Source of the DNA: Bacillota bacterium
GTDB taxonomy: Bacteria > Bacillota > Clostridia > SK-Y3
Assembly: GCA_022360955.1 (NCBI GenBank)
Contig: JAKSBV010000001.1
Location: 1 to 40,986 of the forward strand
DNA: 40,986 bases
Reading direction: 5' to 3'
Part shown: positions 34,885 through 40,986 of the stretch, piece after piece
How positions within the stretch are numbered: the first letter of the stretch is position 1
Layout of the letters: every line of letters starts with the position of its first letter
The notes under the pieces: generated by a model
The model's input: the letters and a program-made list of their open reading frames with translations, nothing else
Told to the model about the DNA's origin: nothing
Databases searched by the model: none
Program-made: the position numbers and the translations under genes

Positions 34885-35841
34885 ATGACAGAATTCTTGC
34901 CGTTCATACTGTTTCTGATCGGATTTGTAATGATTATTAAAGGAAGTGACTGGTTTGTTGATGCGGTCATATGGATTGCAAAGGTATTAAAAATCCCCGA
35001 CATCATCATCGGTGCTACCCTTGTCAGCCTGTGTACGACGCTTCCCGAAGCAATGGTATCTGCCAGTTCGGCGCTGCGGGGCAACACAGACATGGCAGTG
35101 GGAAATGCTTTAGGGTCTATTGCATGCAATACCGGCCTTATACTCGCAATTACCATTATTTTTTCCCGACCAATACTAAAGGATAGAGAAAAGTTTCAAA
35201 AGAAAGGCATCCTTTTGGTTTCGCTTTTAATATTCATCATATTCGTCGGTTTTACCTTCGGTGAAGTGACGAGGGTTTCCGGTATTATATTGTTATGTAT
35301 TTTAGTTTGGTATCTGTACAACAACATCCGTGAAGGCCAGCAGCACCAAGAAGCTGCCATGTACGATCCTGCAGATCGGGATAAGCAAACCGTTACTAAA
35401 AACATTTTATTGTTCATTGTGGGACTTGCTTTTACCATCATTGGCGCCAACCTATTGGTAACGAACGGCGAAAAAATTGCCCTCATGCTGGGGGTGCCCG
35501 ATATGATTATCGGTTTAACGATGACGGCGTTCGGGACTTCTCTGCCGGAATTAATGACTGCTGTGACGGCCATACGCAAAAAGGCCCATAATATTTCTAT
35601 GGGAAATGTAATCGGTGCAAATATATTAAATATTATCCTTGTTATCGGGCTGTCTTCTACAATATTACCGATTCCTATCAATGCAAGCATGCTGCGCTTC
35701 CACCTGCCTTTTATCTTCTTGATTGTAGGCAGCACGGTGACCTTTGCCTTTATTAATAAAAGTCACTTTAAAAGGCGCAACGGCTTTTTGTTGTTATGTA
35801 CGTATATTGTTTATATCACTTTGACCGTAAATATGTTTTAA
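34885..35841 (+). CDS. Na+/Ca2+-antiporter family membrane transporter under Mn2+ riboswitch
   Basis: This 318-residue CaCA superfamily protein has ten or so membrane helices and two alpha-repeats, each with the ion-binding signature: GATLVSLCTTLPEAMVSA with GNALGSIACN in the first half, GLTMTAFGTSLPELMTAV with GNVIGANILN in the second. It resembles YrbG/CaxA exchangers that export Ca2+ against Na+. Because a manganese riboswitch precedes it, Mn2+ export is a reasonable alternative or added function. AGAGGAGG before ATG 34885 fixes the start. A long inverted repeat follows. Confidence 0.92.
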   Translation: MTEFLPFILFLIGFVMIIKGSDWFVDAVIWIAKVLKIPDIIIGATLVSLCTTLPEAMVSASSALRGNTDMAVGNALGSIACNTGLILAITIIFSRPILKDREKFQKKGILLVSLLIFIIFVGFTFGEVTRVSGIILLCILVWYLYNNIREGQQHQEAAMYDPADRDKQTVTKNILLFIVGLAFTIIGANLLVTNGEKIALMLGVPDMIIGLTMTAFGTSLPELMTAVTAIRKKAHNISMGNVIGANILNIILVIGLSSTILPIPINASMLRFHLPFIFLIVGSTVTFAFINKSHFKRRNGFLLLCTYIVYITLTVNMF

Positions 35842-35860
35842 ACCCATCTTTTTTAAGTTT

Positions 35861-35954
35861 TTGACCTGTGCAATCAAATCTCAAGGGCCTTTCGCTCTTT
35901 TGATTTTGGGCTTTTACAATGTAAAATGACCTGAACAAAATTTGCACAGGTCAA
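35861..35954. terminator. Long inverted repeat after the antiporter
   Basis: TTGACCTGTGCAA (35861-35873) and TTGCACAGGTCAA (35942-35954) are exact complements flanked by A/T runs and followed by eight T. The 68-bp interior can form a further hairpin (GCCTTTCGCTC region). It can end the antiporter transcript; it may have begun as a mobile element. Confidence 0.6.
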
Positions 35955-36008
35955 ATTTTTTTTAAAAACATGTCACAAAAACAGGCGCTTATGTGTCTAT
36001 AGAATAGA

Positions 36009-36024
36009 ATCTATCGCGATAGAT
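36009..36024. promoter_or_regulatory. Perfect 16-bp palindrome ahead of the sigma factor gene
   Basis: ATCTATCGCGATAGAT is fully symmetrical and ends 7 bp before the ATG at 36031. It may be an operator or a translation-blocking hairpin. Confidence 0.45.
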
Positions 36025-36030
36025 CCTTGT

Positions 36031-36582
36031 ATGAGGGAGGAGAGTGGGGACAAAAAAGTGGATGCTACAGGCAATTTTGATGAACGAGATGTAATAAAGG
36101 ACTTTAACGACTGTTATGAAAAATATTATAGGGTCATTTTCAAGCACGCCGCATACCTTACCGGAAATTCCCAGGTAGCTGAGGATATCACGCAGGAAGC
36201 GTTTATAAAACTGTATAATTCTCCTCAACAGCATACGAACACAGCAGCATGGCTTTCAAGGGTGGCTACCAACCTCGCATATAATTATTTCAGAAGGGAA
36301 AAAATAAGGAGTAATAAAGAACCGACTATTAAGCATCACGCACAAAGCAACGTGATCTCATTAGAGGATGCCGCCATCAGAGATTTTGAAATCAGGATGA
36401 CCAGAAATATTTTAAATCGCTTGAAAGCCAGGGATAGGATATGCCTCTTACTCAAGTTTTCGGGCTATAAATACAGCGAGATCTCTGAAATTGCAGGCGT
36501 GGAAAAGACATCGATAGGAAAAATACTTGCGAGAGCACAAGAAAAATTCAAAGAAATGTATTTGAAGGAGGTGCGGGACTAA
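36031..36582 (+). CDS. ECF-type RNA polymerase sigma factor
   Basis: This 183-residue sigma-70 family protein has only regions 2 and 4. Region 2 is seen in FNDCYEKYYRVIFKHAAYLTG through DITQEAFIKLYN and TAAWLSRVATNLAYNYFRR (-10 recognition). Region 4 is the helix-turn-helix LLLKFSGYKYSEISEIAGV-EKTSIGKILARA (-35 recognition). The gene precedes, by one base, a zinc-binding anti-sigma gene and then an ABC exporter, so it probably drives its own operon after envelope stress. The start is uncertain: ATG 36031 has no clear site; a GTG at 36058 follows GGGG at 9 bp. Confidence 0.9.
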   Translation: MREESGDKKVDATGNFDERDVIKDFNDCYEKYYRVIFKHAAYLTGNSQVAEDITQEAFIKLYNSPQQHTNTAAWLSRVATNLAYNYFRREKIRSNKEPTIKHHAQSNVISLEDAAIRDFEIRMTRNILNRLKARDRICLLLKFSGYKYSEISEIAGVEKTSIGKILARAQEKFKEMYLKEVRD

Positions 36583-36583
36583 G

Positions 36584-37768
36584 ATGAAGTGTCCTGGAAT
36601 TGCAGTGCTTCAAGCATATATTGACTGTGAGCTTAATATCGGGCAAAAAAAAGAGGTTGAAAAACATCTTTCCCTCTGTTCCAAATGCAGTGAATCGTTA
36701 AAAGAGCTGAAAGAGAATGACGACTTTGTATTTGGTAAAATGGAAAGCTATATACAGTTTTCCGCCAAAAACTTTATACCCTCCCCTGCACCACTGAATC
36801 TAAAATTAACCCAGACGGGGGATCATGCTAACAACAGGAAAGGAGTGTCGTTTTTTATGTTAAAATATAGAAAAAATATTAAAAAGATTGCTATCACGGC
36901 TTGTGCAATTCTTATTGCAACTGCCTGTATAACCGTTCAGCCCGTAAGATCTGTTATTGCGAGTACGCTTTCCATCTTTAGGGCACAGGATATTAAAAGC
37001 ATCAATATATCTTTAAAAGACCTAAATGAAATACGGGAAAATCTTGCACGCAATGAATCAGAAGTCGATATTGATCAAATCGGAAAAATTGCAAAAACAG
37101 GAGGGCAAAACAGACCTGTTACGGCGGAAGAAGCCAAAAGGACGGCGGGTTTTCCCGTACGCTTTCCGGCCGCGTTGGGTGACAGCCAATCGCATGTACG
37201 CATCATTGAACCTGCAACCGTTGATTTTACGCTAAATGTACCCAATATCAATCAAGTTCTAAAGTCCTTCGGAGCCACCCATTTACTGCCTAAAGAAGTG
37301 GACGGGAAAACATTCTGTGTGAATTTTTCATCCCAGGTAATGGCAGACTATGGGACAGGTGACCGGTTCATTACGGTAATGCAGACAAAATCTCCGGAGA
37401 TACACGTCCCGGCCGGCGTGGATGTAGATGCCATTTACCATGCGCTGATTGAGCTGCCCGTCCTGCCCCACCATTTGCAAAATCAGCTCAAATCGATAAA
37501 GGATTGGAAAAACACATTATACGTCCCCGTTGTGGACGCAAGCGCAGAAGAGATTACTATAAACGGTGCTAAGGGATATGTTTATTCCCGTGAAGGTAAG
37601 GATCAAGGTGCTGTTTCTCACAGCTATTCCAAGGACGGCAAAACAGAAAGGACCTTTCATTCGACAATGCACTCGTCGGTCATATGGTATGATCAAGGGA
37701 CGATATATAGTGTACAAGGTAATGTAAATAAGGATGAAGTCATCCGTATTGCCCGGTCCATGAGGTGA
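36584..37768 (+). CDS. Zinc-finger anti-sigma factor with single membrane helix
   Basis: This 394-residue protein begins with a ZAS-type domain: Cys3, then His28, Cys32 and Cys35 in HLSLCSKC, which binds the ECF sigma factor in the cytoplasm. One membrane helix follows (about 97-118, IAITACAILIATACI). The remaining 270 residues are extracellular and contain a repeat-like region with FPVRFPAALGDSQ, comparable to DUF4367-type sensor domains. GGAGGTG lies about 10 bp before the ATG. It is presumably released or cleaved when the envelope is damaged. Confidence 0.85.
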   Translation: MKCPGIAVLQAYIDCELNIGQKKEVEKHLSLCSKCSESLKELKENDDFVFGKMESYIQFSAKNFIPSPAPLNLKLTQTGDHANNRKGVSFFMLKYRKNIKKIAITACAILIATACITVQPVRSVIASTLSIFRAQDIKSINISLKDLNEIRENLARNESEVDIDQIGKIAKTGGQNRPVTAEEAKRTAGFPVRFPAALGDSQSHVRIIEPATVDFTLNVPNINQVLKSFGATHLLPKEVDGKTFCVNFSSQVMADYGTGDRFITVMQTKSPEIHVPAGVDVDAIYHALIELPVLPHHLQNQLKSIKDWKNTLYVPVVDASAEEITINGAKGYVYSREGKDQGAVSHSYSKDGKTERTFHSTMHSSVIWYDQGTIYSVQGNVNKDEVIRIARSMR

Positions 37769-37772
37769 CAAA

Positions 37773-38681
37773 ATGATCATAGAGACTGAAAGACTCACAA
37801 AATTTTATGGCGAAAAAGTAGGTTGCAAGGATATATCCATCTCCGTGAACAAAGGTGAAATTTTCGGCTTTTTGGGGCCTAACGGCGCAGGAAAAAGTAC
37901 TTTTATTAAAATGCTTGTAGGACTTATATTTCCTACAAGCGGAAAGGCTTATGTACTCGGTGAACCGCTCGGTAATGTGCAGGCAAGAAAAAAAATCGGG
38001 TATTTGCCGGAAACTTTTAGATACCAGGACTGGATGACAGGCGTCGACCTCCTGTCTTTCCACGCTTCTCTCTATAAATTGGATAAACTTAAAACTTCCT
38101 CAATGATTGAGGAAGTTTTAAGTCTTGTTAAGCTAAAAGGACATGAAAAATACAGGATCGGCACCTACAGCAAGGGTATGCAGCAGCGTATAGGCCTCGC
38201 ATGTGCCCTGCTTGCAGACCCTGATCTGCTGTTTCTGGACGAGCCCACATCTGCCCTTGACCCTATCGGCAGAAAGGAAGTCAGGAATATTATTCTGGAA
38301 CTAAAAAACCGCGGAAAATCCGTATTATTAAACAGTCACCTGTTGAGTGAAGTTGAAATGATATGTGATAGTGCCGCAATCATCAAGAAGGGCTCTATCG
38401 CTGCATTCGGAAAAATGGACGATATGCTTGAAAATAAAATAACCCTGGAAATCCGTGCGGAAAACATTCATGATGAATTATTGGCCAAGCTCCGCACGCT
38501 TGATCCCGATATGGGCCATAGGAATGGAAAAATGACGCTCACCGTTAAAGATAACGCCGACATCCCCCATATCGCTTCCCTGATTATAGAAAACGGCGGT
38601 AAGCTCTATGAACTCACCCCGCGCAAAGAAAGCCTTGAAAATGCATTTATCAGTCTGGTGAAAGGTGGTGAAGCCCAATGA
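37773..38681 (+). CDS. ABC transporter ATP-binding protein
   Basis: This 302-residue ATPase is of the drug/antibiotic-export (CcmA/NatA-like) type: Walker A GPNGAGKST (about 34-42), Q-loop near GYLPETFRYQD, signature YSKGMQQRIGLA, Walker B LLFLDEPTSALDP, and H-loop NSHLL. The C-terminal 90 residues form the usual accessory domain. GAGGTGA precedes the ATG, which is 4 bp after the anti-sigma stop. It powers the permease encoded next, with a 4-bp overlap. Confidence 0.95.
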   Translation: MIIETERLTKFYGEKVGCKDISISVNKGEIFGFLGPNGAGKSTFIKMLVGLIFPTSGKAYVLGEPLGNVQARKKIGYLPETFRYQDWMTGVDLLSFHASLYKLDKLKTSSMIEEVLSLVKLKGHEKYRIGTYSKGMQQRIGLACALLADPDLLFLDEPTSALDPIGRKEVRNIILELKNRGKSVLLNSHLLSEVEMICDSAAIIKKGSIAAFGKMDDMLENKITLEIRAENIHDELLAKLRTLDPDMGHRNGKMTLTVKDNADIPHIASLIIENGGKLYELTPRKESLENAFISLVKGGEAQ

Positions 38682-39532
38682 TGACCATTGCCGTTGCTTC
38701 CTTTAAAGAAACACTGAGAAAGAAAATATTACTCCTTATCGGCATACTTACCCTTGTATATCTGGTGCTTTTCGGCTTTATTATATATCATGCGGTAAAG
38801 GATATCAATCAATGGGATTCGGGCAATAATCTCAAAATCTACATGATGGCTTCTCAAACCGTATCCATACTTGGCTTTTATTTTTCCAGCATGCTTGTTG
38901 CCTTTTTGACCATCATGGCTTCTATAGGCTCGGTTTCATCGGAGATTGAAAACGGGGTCATTCATTCCGTCATCACCCGGCCCATTAAAAGAATGGATTA
39001 CATACTTGGCAAATACCTCGGGCTTGCTGCGCTGATCATCCTATATTCAGTTTTCCTGTATACTTCGGTCGTACTGATTTGTATATTGCTGCAGCTGCCG
39101 GTAATGAAAATGCTTGGGATACCGCCGCTTTTGAAAGGCCTTCTTTTCTTTATACTGCAGCCCATTGCCATCCTTTCCCTCTCCATCTTCGGGAGCGTAA
39201 GGTTTAAAACGACGGTCAACGGCATTGTTGTCATCGCCCTTTATATTCTGGGTGCAATCGGCGGCATGATGGAACAGATTGGCACAGCCATTGAAAATAC
39301 AAACCTGATCAATTGGGGTATATTTTCCAGCCTGCTCGCCCCTTTTGACGTTATCTACCATCAGATGCTGGATGCTGTTTTTTCCGATGCGGGCCTTGCC
39401 AACCCCATGTTCGCAATGTCCGGCATGCAGGGCAACACCCCCAGCCAATGGATGATGGTATATATATTTGTGTATATTATCGGATTGACCGCGCTGGCGG
39501 TAAGACGATTTGAAAAAAGAGATATTGGGTAG
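38678..39532 (+). CDS. ABC-2 type transporter permease
   Basis: This 284-residue membrane protein has six predicted helices (ILLLIGILTLVYLVLFGFII; SILGFYFSSMLVAFLTIM; LAALIILYSVFLYTSVVLICI; GLLFFILQPIAILSLS; GIVVIALYILGAIGG; MVYIFVYIIGLTALAV). The E-N-G-V-I-H-S-V-I-T-R-P coupling-helix segment (SEIENGVIHSVITRPIKR) is typical of ABC-2/NatB-like permeases. It overlaps the ATPase gene (ATGA) and ends the sigma-controlled operon four bases before a REP-like palindrome that can terminate transcription. The exported substrate is unknown. Confidence 0.9.
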   Translation: MMTIAVASFKETLRKKILLLIGILTLVYLVLFGFIIYHAVKDINQWDSGNNLKIYMMASQTVSILGFYFSSMLVAFLTIMASIGSVSSEIENGVIHSVITRPIKRMDYILGKYLGLAALIILYSVFLYTSVVLICILLQLPVMKMLGIPPLLKGLLFFILQPIAILSLSIFGSVRFKTTVNGIVVIALYILGAIGGMMEQIGTAIENTNLINWGIFSSLLAPFDVIYHQMLDAVFSDAGLANPMFAMSGMQGNTPSQWMMVYIFVYIIGLTALAVRRFEKRDIG

Positions 39533-39535
39533 GCA

Positions 39536-39587
39536 TAGAACAGAGGACGGTTCTTCGTTCTAGAACCAAGAACCGTCCTCTGTTCTA
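39536..39587. repeat. REP-like palindrome 1
   Basis: Perfect 20-bp arms (39536-39555, core GAACAGAGGACGGTTCTT, and 39568-39587) with a 12-base loop. It lies at the end of the ABC permease gene and supplies the last codons and stop of the opposing small membrane gene. Confidence 0.85.
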
Positions 39588-39850
39588 CTTTCCAGATACT
39601 TTGAAAACAAATTTAAGATTACAATTGATATAACAGCATAATAAATTTTATTTTCATGTAAAATTTTTAATGAAGGTAAAGTAAAATTGATTATCACCGT
39701 TATGATATACCATGCAACAAATCCAATCGATTCAATTATAAATCCATTTATTGAGCTATCTTCAGTAAAAGAATATTTTATAAAAGTTACTAAAGAAATT
39801 ATTAAAATGCCTATAATGATTCCCCAAATATTTTCAAATAAAAATTCCAT
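39560..39850 (-). CDS. Small three-helix membrane protein
   Basis: This protein of 96 residues has three hydrophobic segments (IWGIIIGILIISLVTFIKY, SIGFVAWYIITVIINFTL, YYAVISIVILNLFSKYL). It is not recognised. I chose the ATG at 39850 (MEFLFENIW) with GAGGTG about 10 bp upstream; the longer frame to 39946 would read through REP palindrome 2 into the neighbouring gene's region. The last eight residues (RTEDGSWF) and the TAG stop are encoded by REP palindrome 1, so the original C-terminus was probably replaced when the repeat arrived. Confidence 0.6.
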   Translation of the reverse strand: MEFLFENIWGIIIGILIISLVTFIKYSFTEDSSINGFIIESIGFVAWYIITVIINFTLPSLKILHENKIYYAVISIVILNLFSKYLESRTEDGSWF

Positions 39851-39879
39851 ATTGATATCGCACCTCACTTTAGAACAGT

Positions 39880-39929
39880 AGAACAGGGGACGGTTCTCCG
39901 TTTTAGAACGGAGAGCCGTCCCCTGTTCT
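39880..39929. repeat. REP-like palindrome 2
   Basis: Arms of 23 bp (39880-39902, core GAACAGGGGACGGTTCTCC, and 39907-39929) with one mismatch and a 4-base loop. It supplies the last codons and stop of the Spo0E-like gene. Confidence 0.85.
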
Positions 39930-40103
39930 GCGATAATAAGAAACAATCTGTTTGTCCAGCTCCCGGCTGAGTTCGACGATTTCTTCCTTTATTGCACCAT
40001 CTTTGGGCAAATCACATCCAATAAGTTGGTGAAGCCTTTGCCGCAGTATTTCAATGGATTGCTTGGTGCGCCGCATCTCCTCTGTGGGGCTATCTGAATT
40101 CAT
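39903..40103 (-). CDS. Spo0E-family aspartyl-phosphate phosphatase
   Basis: This small 66-residue helical-hairpin protein has the family pattern: IEILRQRLHQLIG in helix 1 and the signature SRELDKQIVSYYRR in helix 2, where SxELD carries the catalytic acidic residue. Spo0E-like proteins dephosphorylate Spo0A~P and delay sporulation. GAGAGG precedes the ATG at about 11 bp. The C-terminal RTGDGSPF and the TAA stop are encoded by REP palindrome 2, just after the signature, so the core is intact. Confidence 0.88.
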   Translation of the reverse strand: MNSDSPTEEMRRTKQSIEILRQRLHQLIGCDLPKDGAIKEEIVELSRELDKQIVSYYRRTGDGSPF

Positions 40104-40110
40104 ATTTATC

Positions 40111-40152
40111 TTTTCCTCTCAAAATGTTTTTTTGAGAGGAAAATTAAAAAAG
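40111..40152. repeat. Inverted repeats upstream of the Spo0E-like gene
   Basis: A 14-bp perfect hairpin (TTTTCCTCTCAAAA 40111-40124 with 40130-40143) is followed by a segment 40134-40152 that is also complementary to 40331-40347, on the far side of the cloverleaf RNA. A further imperfect pair, AAAGCGCACG and CGTGCACTTT, lies between about 40149 and 40192. Together they look like the ends of a small mobile element. Confidence 0.55.
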
Positions 40153-40201
40153 CGCACGGCAGAATTACATATGTATCCTACACGTGCACTTTATGTCAGC
40201 A

Positions 40202-40230
40202 TTGCAAAAATACTCGAAATGGAGTATAAT
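40202..40230 (+). promoter_or_regulatory. SigA-type promoter for the cloverleaf RNA
   Basis: TTGCAA (40202-40207), a 17-bp spacer and a perfect TATAAT (40225-40230) predict a start near 40237, which coincides with the first base pair of the folded RNA. Confidence 0.65.
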
Positions 40231-40235
40231 AACAT

Positions 40236-40338
40236 AAGGTTGCTGTGATAGCCAAAGGCTATACGCGTAGGCAGCTTTCCTCTGCCCGCGTGAGCTTCCG
40301 AGTGCTGCAACACTCGGAAGTCACGGCGACCTTTTTAA
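40236..40338 (+). ncRNA. Candidate structured small RNA, four-way cloverleaf
   Basis: A closing helix of 13 pairs (40236-40248 with 40321-40333, including two G-U pairs on the plus strand) encloses three hairpins: TAGCC/GGCTA (40249-40253, 40257-40261, loop AAA), ACGCG/CGCGT plus GGCAG/CTGCC (40263-40291), and a 10-bp stem CTTCCGAGTG with CACTCGGAAG (40295-40320). The closing helix runs straight into a T-rich 3' end. I do not recognise the family; it lacks tRNA features such as GGTTCRA or a CCA end. No frame in it is credible as protein. Confidence 0.55.
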
Positions 40339-40401
40339 TTTTCCTCTTTCATTGATTATATCTATTTTTGACGAAAAATGCAAGATTTTTTTGGATAAAA
40401 T

Positions 40402-40441
40402 GGGTGACGGTTCTTTGTTCTAAAGCAAAGAACCGTCACCC
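40402..40441. repeat. REP-like palindrome 3, purL terminator
   Basis: Perfect 16-bp arms (GGGTGACGGTTCTTTG 40402-40417 and 40426-40441) share the GACGGTTCT core with palindromes 1 and 2. It lies 10 bp after the purL stop and probably ends that transcript. Confidence 0.85.
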
Positions 40442-40450
40442 GTTCTAGTA

Positions 40451-40986
40451 TTATCTAAAATATCCCACACCCGCTTCAAACAACTTCTGGTCCTTATCAC
40501 CGGGTACATTCTTCACCACATTGGTGCCGATCCTTTCGGAATGTCCCATTTTGCCCAGAATTCTTCCGTCGGGGCTGGTAATGCCTTCGATGGCATGGAC
40601 CGAACCATTGGGGTTGTATCGTATATCATAGGTGGCATTGCCCGCCATGTCCACATATTGGGTTGCGATCTGTCCGTTTTCCGCCAATTTTTTGATTGCT
40701 TCCTCATCGGCTGCAAACCTTCCTTCTCCATGAGATACCGCAACCGTATGAATGTCTCCTGCATTCACATTGTTAAACCACGGGGAAAGGGTAGACGATA
40801 TTCGTGTTCGCACCATACAGGAAATGTGACGGCCAATGGTATTGAAGGTTAATGTAGGACAATCTTCATCTATATCCCTTATTTCCCCGTAAGGCACCAG
40901 CCCGAGTTTGACAAGGGCCTGGAAACCGTTGCATATCCCCAGCATCAATCCGTCCCTTTGCTGTAATAAACGCATTACCGCTTCTT
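40451..40986 (-). CDS. purL: Phosphoribosylformylglycinamidine synthase, C-terminal part
   Basis: The frame stays open to the window edge, so only the last 178 codons are seen. They form the glutaminase domain of the large single-chain PurL: the nucleophile Cys in MLGICNGFQALVKLGLVP, the VSHGEGRF motif that carries a catalytic-site His, and NPNGSVHAIEGI and MGHSERIG at the end. The enzyme converts FGAR to FGAM with glutamine and ATP in purine synthesis. The Met at 40975 is internal; the codons before it (E-A-V) continue the domain. A REP palindrome ends the gene. Confidence 0.95.
   Translation of the reverse strand, partial: EAVMRLLQQRDGLMLGICNGFQALVKLGLVPYGEIRDIDEDCPTLTFNTIGRHISCMVRTRISSTLSPWFNNVNAGDIHTVAVSHGEGRFAADEEAIKKLAENGQIATQYVDMAGNATYDIRYNPNGSVHAIEGITSPDGRILGKMGHSERIGTNVVKNVPGDKDQKLFEAGVGYFR

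Noticed and set aside
40054-40248. 64-codon plus-strand frame across the Spo0E-like gene start
   Set aside because: It is antisense to a recognised gene, crosses inverted repeats and ends inside the cloverleaf RNA.
40236-40338. Possibility that the cloverleaf is a tRNA or a known riboswitch
   Set aside because: No T-loop consensus, CCA end or plausible anticodon arm, and no downstream plus-strand gene for a riboswitch to control; purL runs the opposite way.

Overview
The window reads as a chromosomal segment of a low-to-moderate G+C, anaerobic, endospore-forming Firmicute of the class Clostridia. The reasons are the class III ribonucleotide reductase pair (nrdD, nrdG), a GlgC/GlgD glycogen operon, a GerAB-type germinant permease, a Spo0E-family phosphatase, strong AGGAGG-type ribosome binding sites and Firmicute-style regulatory RNAs. 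I cannot name the species from the sequence alone. No tRNA, rRNA, insertion-sequence transposase or CRISPR array was seen.

Layout. 1-723: end of a methyltransferase gene. 755-857: a MITE-like hairpin. 893-9976 (minus strand): a compact, overlapping operon for a type III (III-D-like) RAMP/Cas10 effector: DUF6602-type nuclease, HD-less Cas10, Cas7-like RAMP, Csx10, double-RAMP protein, Csx19-like protein, TIGR03986-type RAMP. It has no array, Cas1/Cas2, Cas6 or CARF protein in view. 10631-14597: two mirror-image modules, each pairing a CBO0543-like membrane protein with a paralogous FAD oxidoreductase. The left module also holds a 29-residue membrane peptide and two small helical proteins. 14722-15828: a lone GerAB permease. 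16095-18907: nrdD-nrdG behind two NrdR boxes. 19122-19667: ADP-ribose pyrophosphatase. 19981-28636: glycogen metabolism (glgP-glgC-glgD-glgB-glgA, all minus). 29230-33109: SAH/MTA/nucleoside salvage (punA-ahcY-mtaD). 33475-34323: a TIM-barrel amidohydrolase. 34470-35841: a Mn2+ (yybP-ykoY) riboswitch with terminator ahead of a Na+/Ca2+-type antiporter. 36031-39532: ECF sigma, anti-sigma and ABC exporter operon. 39536-40441: three REP-like palindromes, a small membrane protein, a Spo0E-like protein and a candidate cloverleaf RNA gene. 40451-end: the 3' end of purL.

How the parts work together. The RAMP operon probably encodes one ribonucleoprotein immunity complex with an attached nuclease. 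Its coding sequence looks richer in G+C than the rest of the window, apart from an AT-rich coiled-coil insert, which fits acquisition by transfer. The glycogen genes give a full synthesis and breakdown cycle. AhcY, MtaD and PunA recycle the by-products of methylation. The sigma/anti-sigma/ABC set looks like an envelope-stress response. Intergenic regions are unusually rich in repeats: heptanucleotide-period tracts, a two-copy MITE-like hairpin family and REP palindromes that supply the last codons of two genes.

The most promising undescribed items are the array-less RAMP/DUF6602 operon, the mirrored FAD/membrane module with its micro-ORF, and the promoter-cloverleaf-U-tract RNA at 40202-40338.
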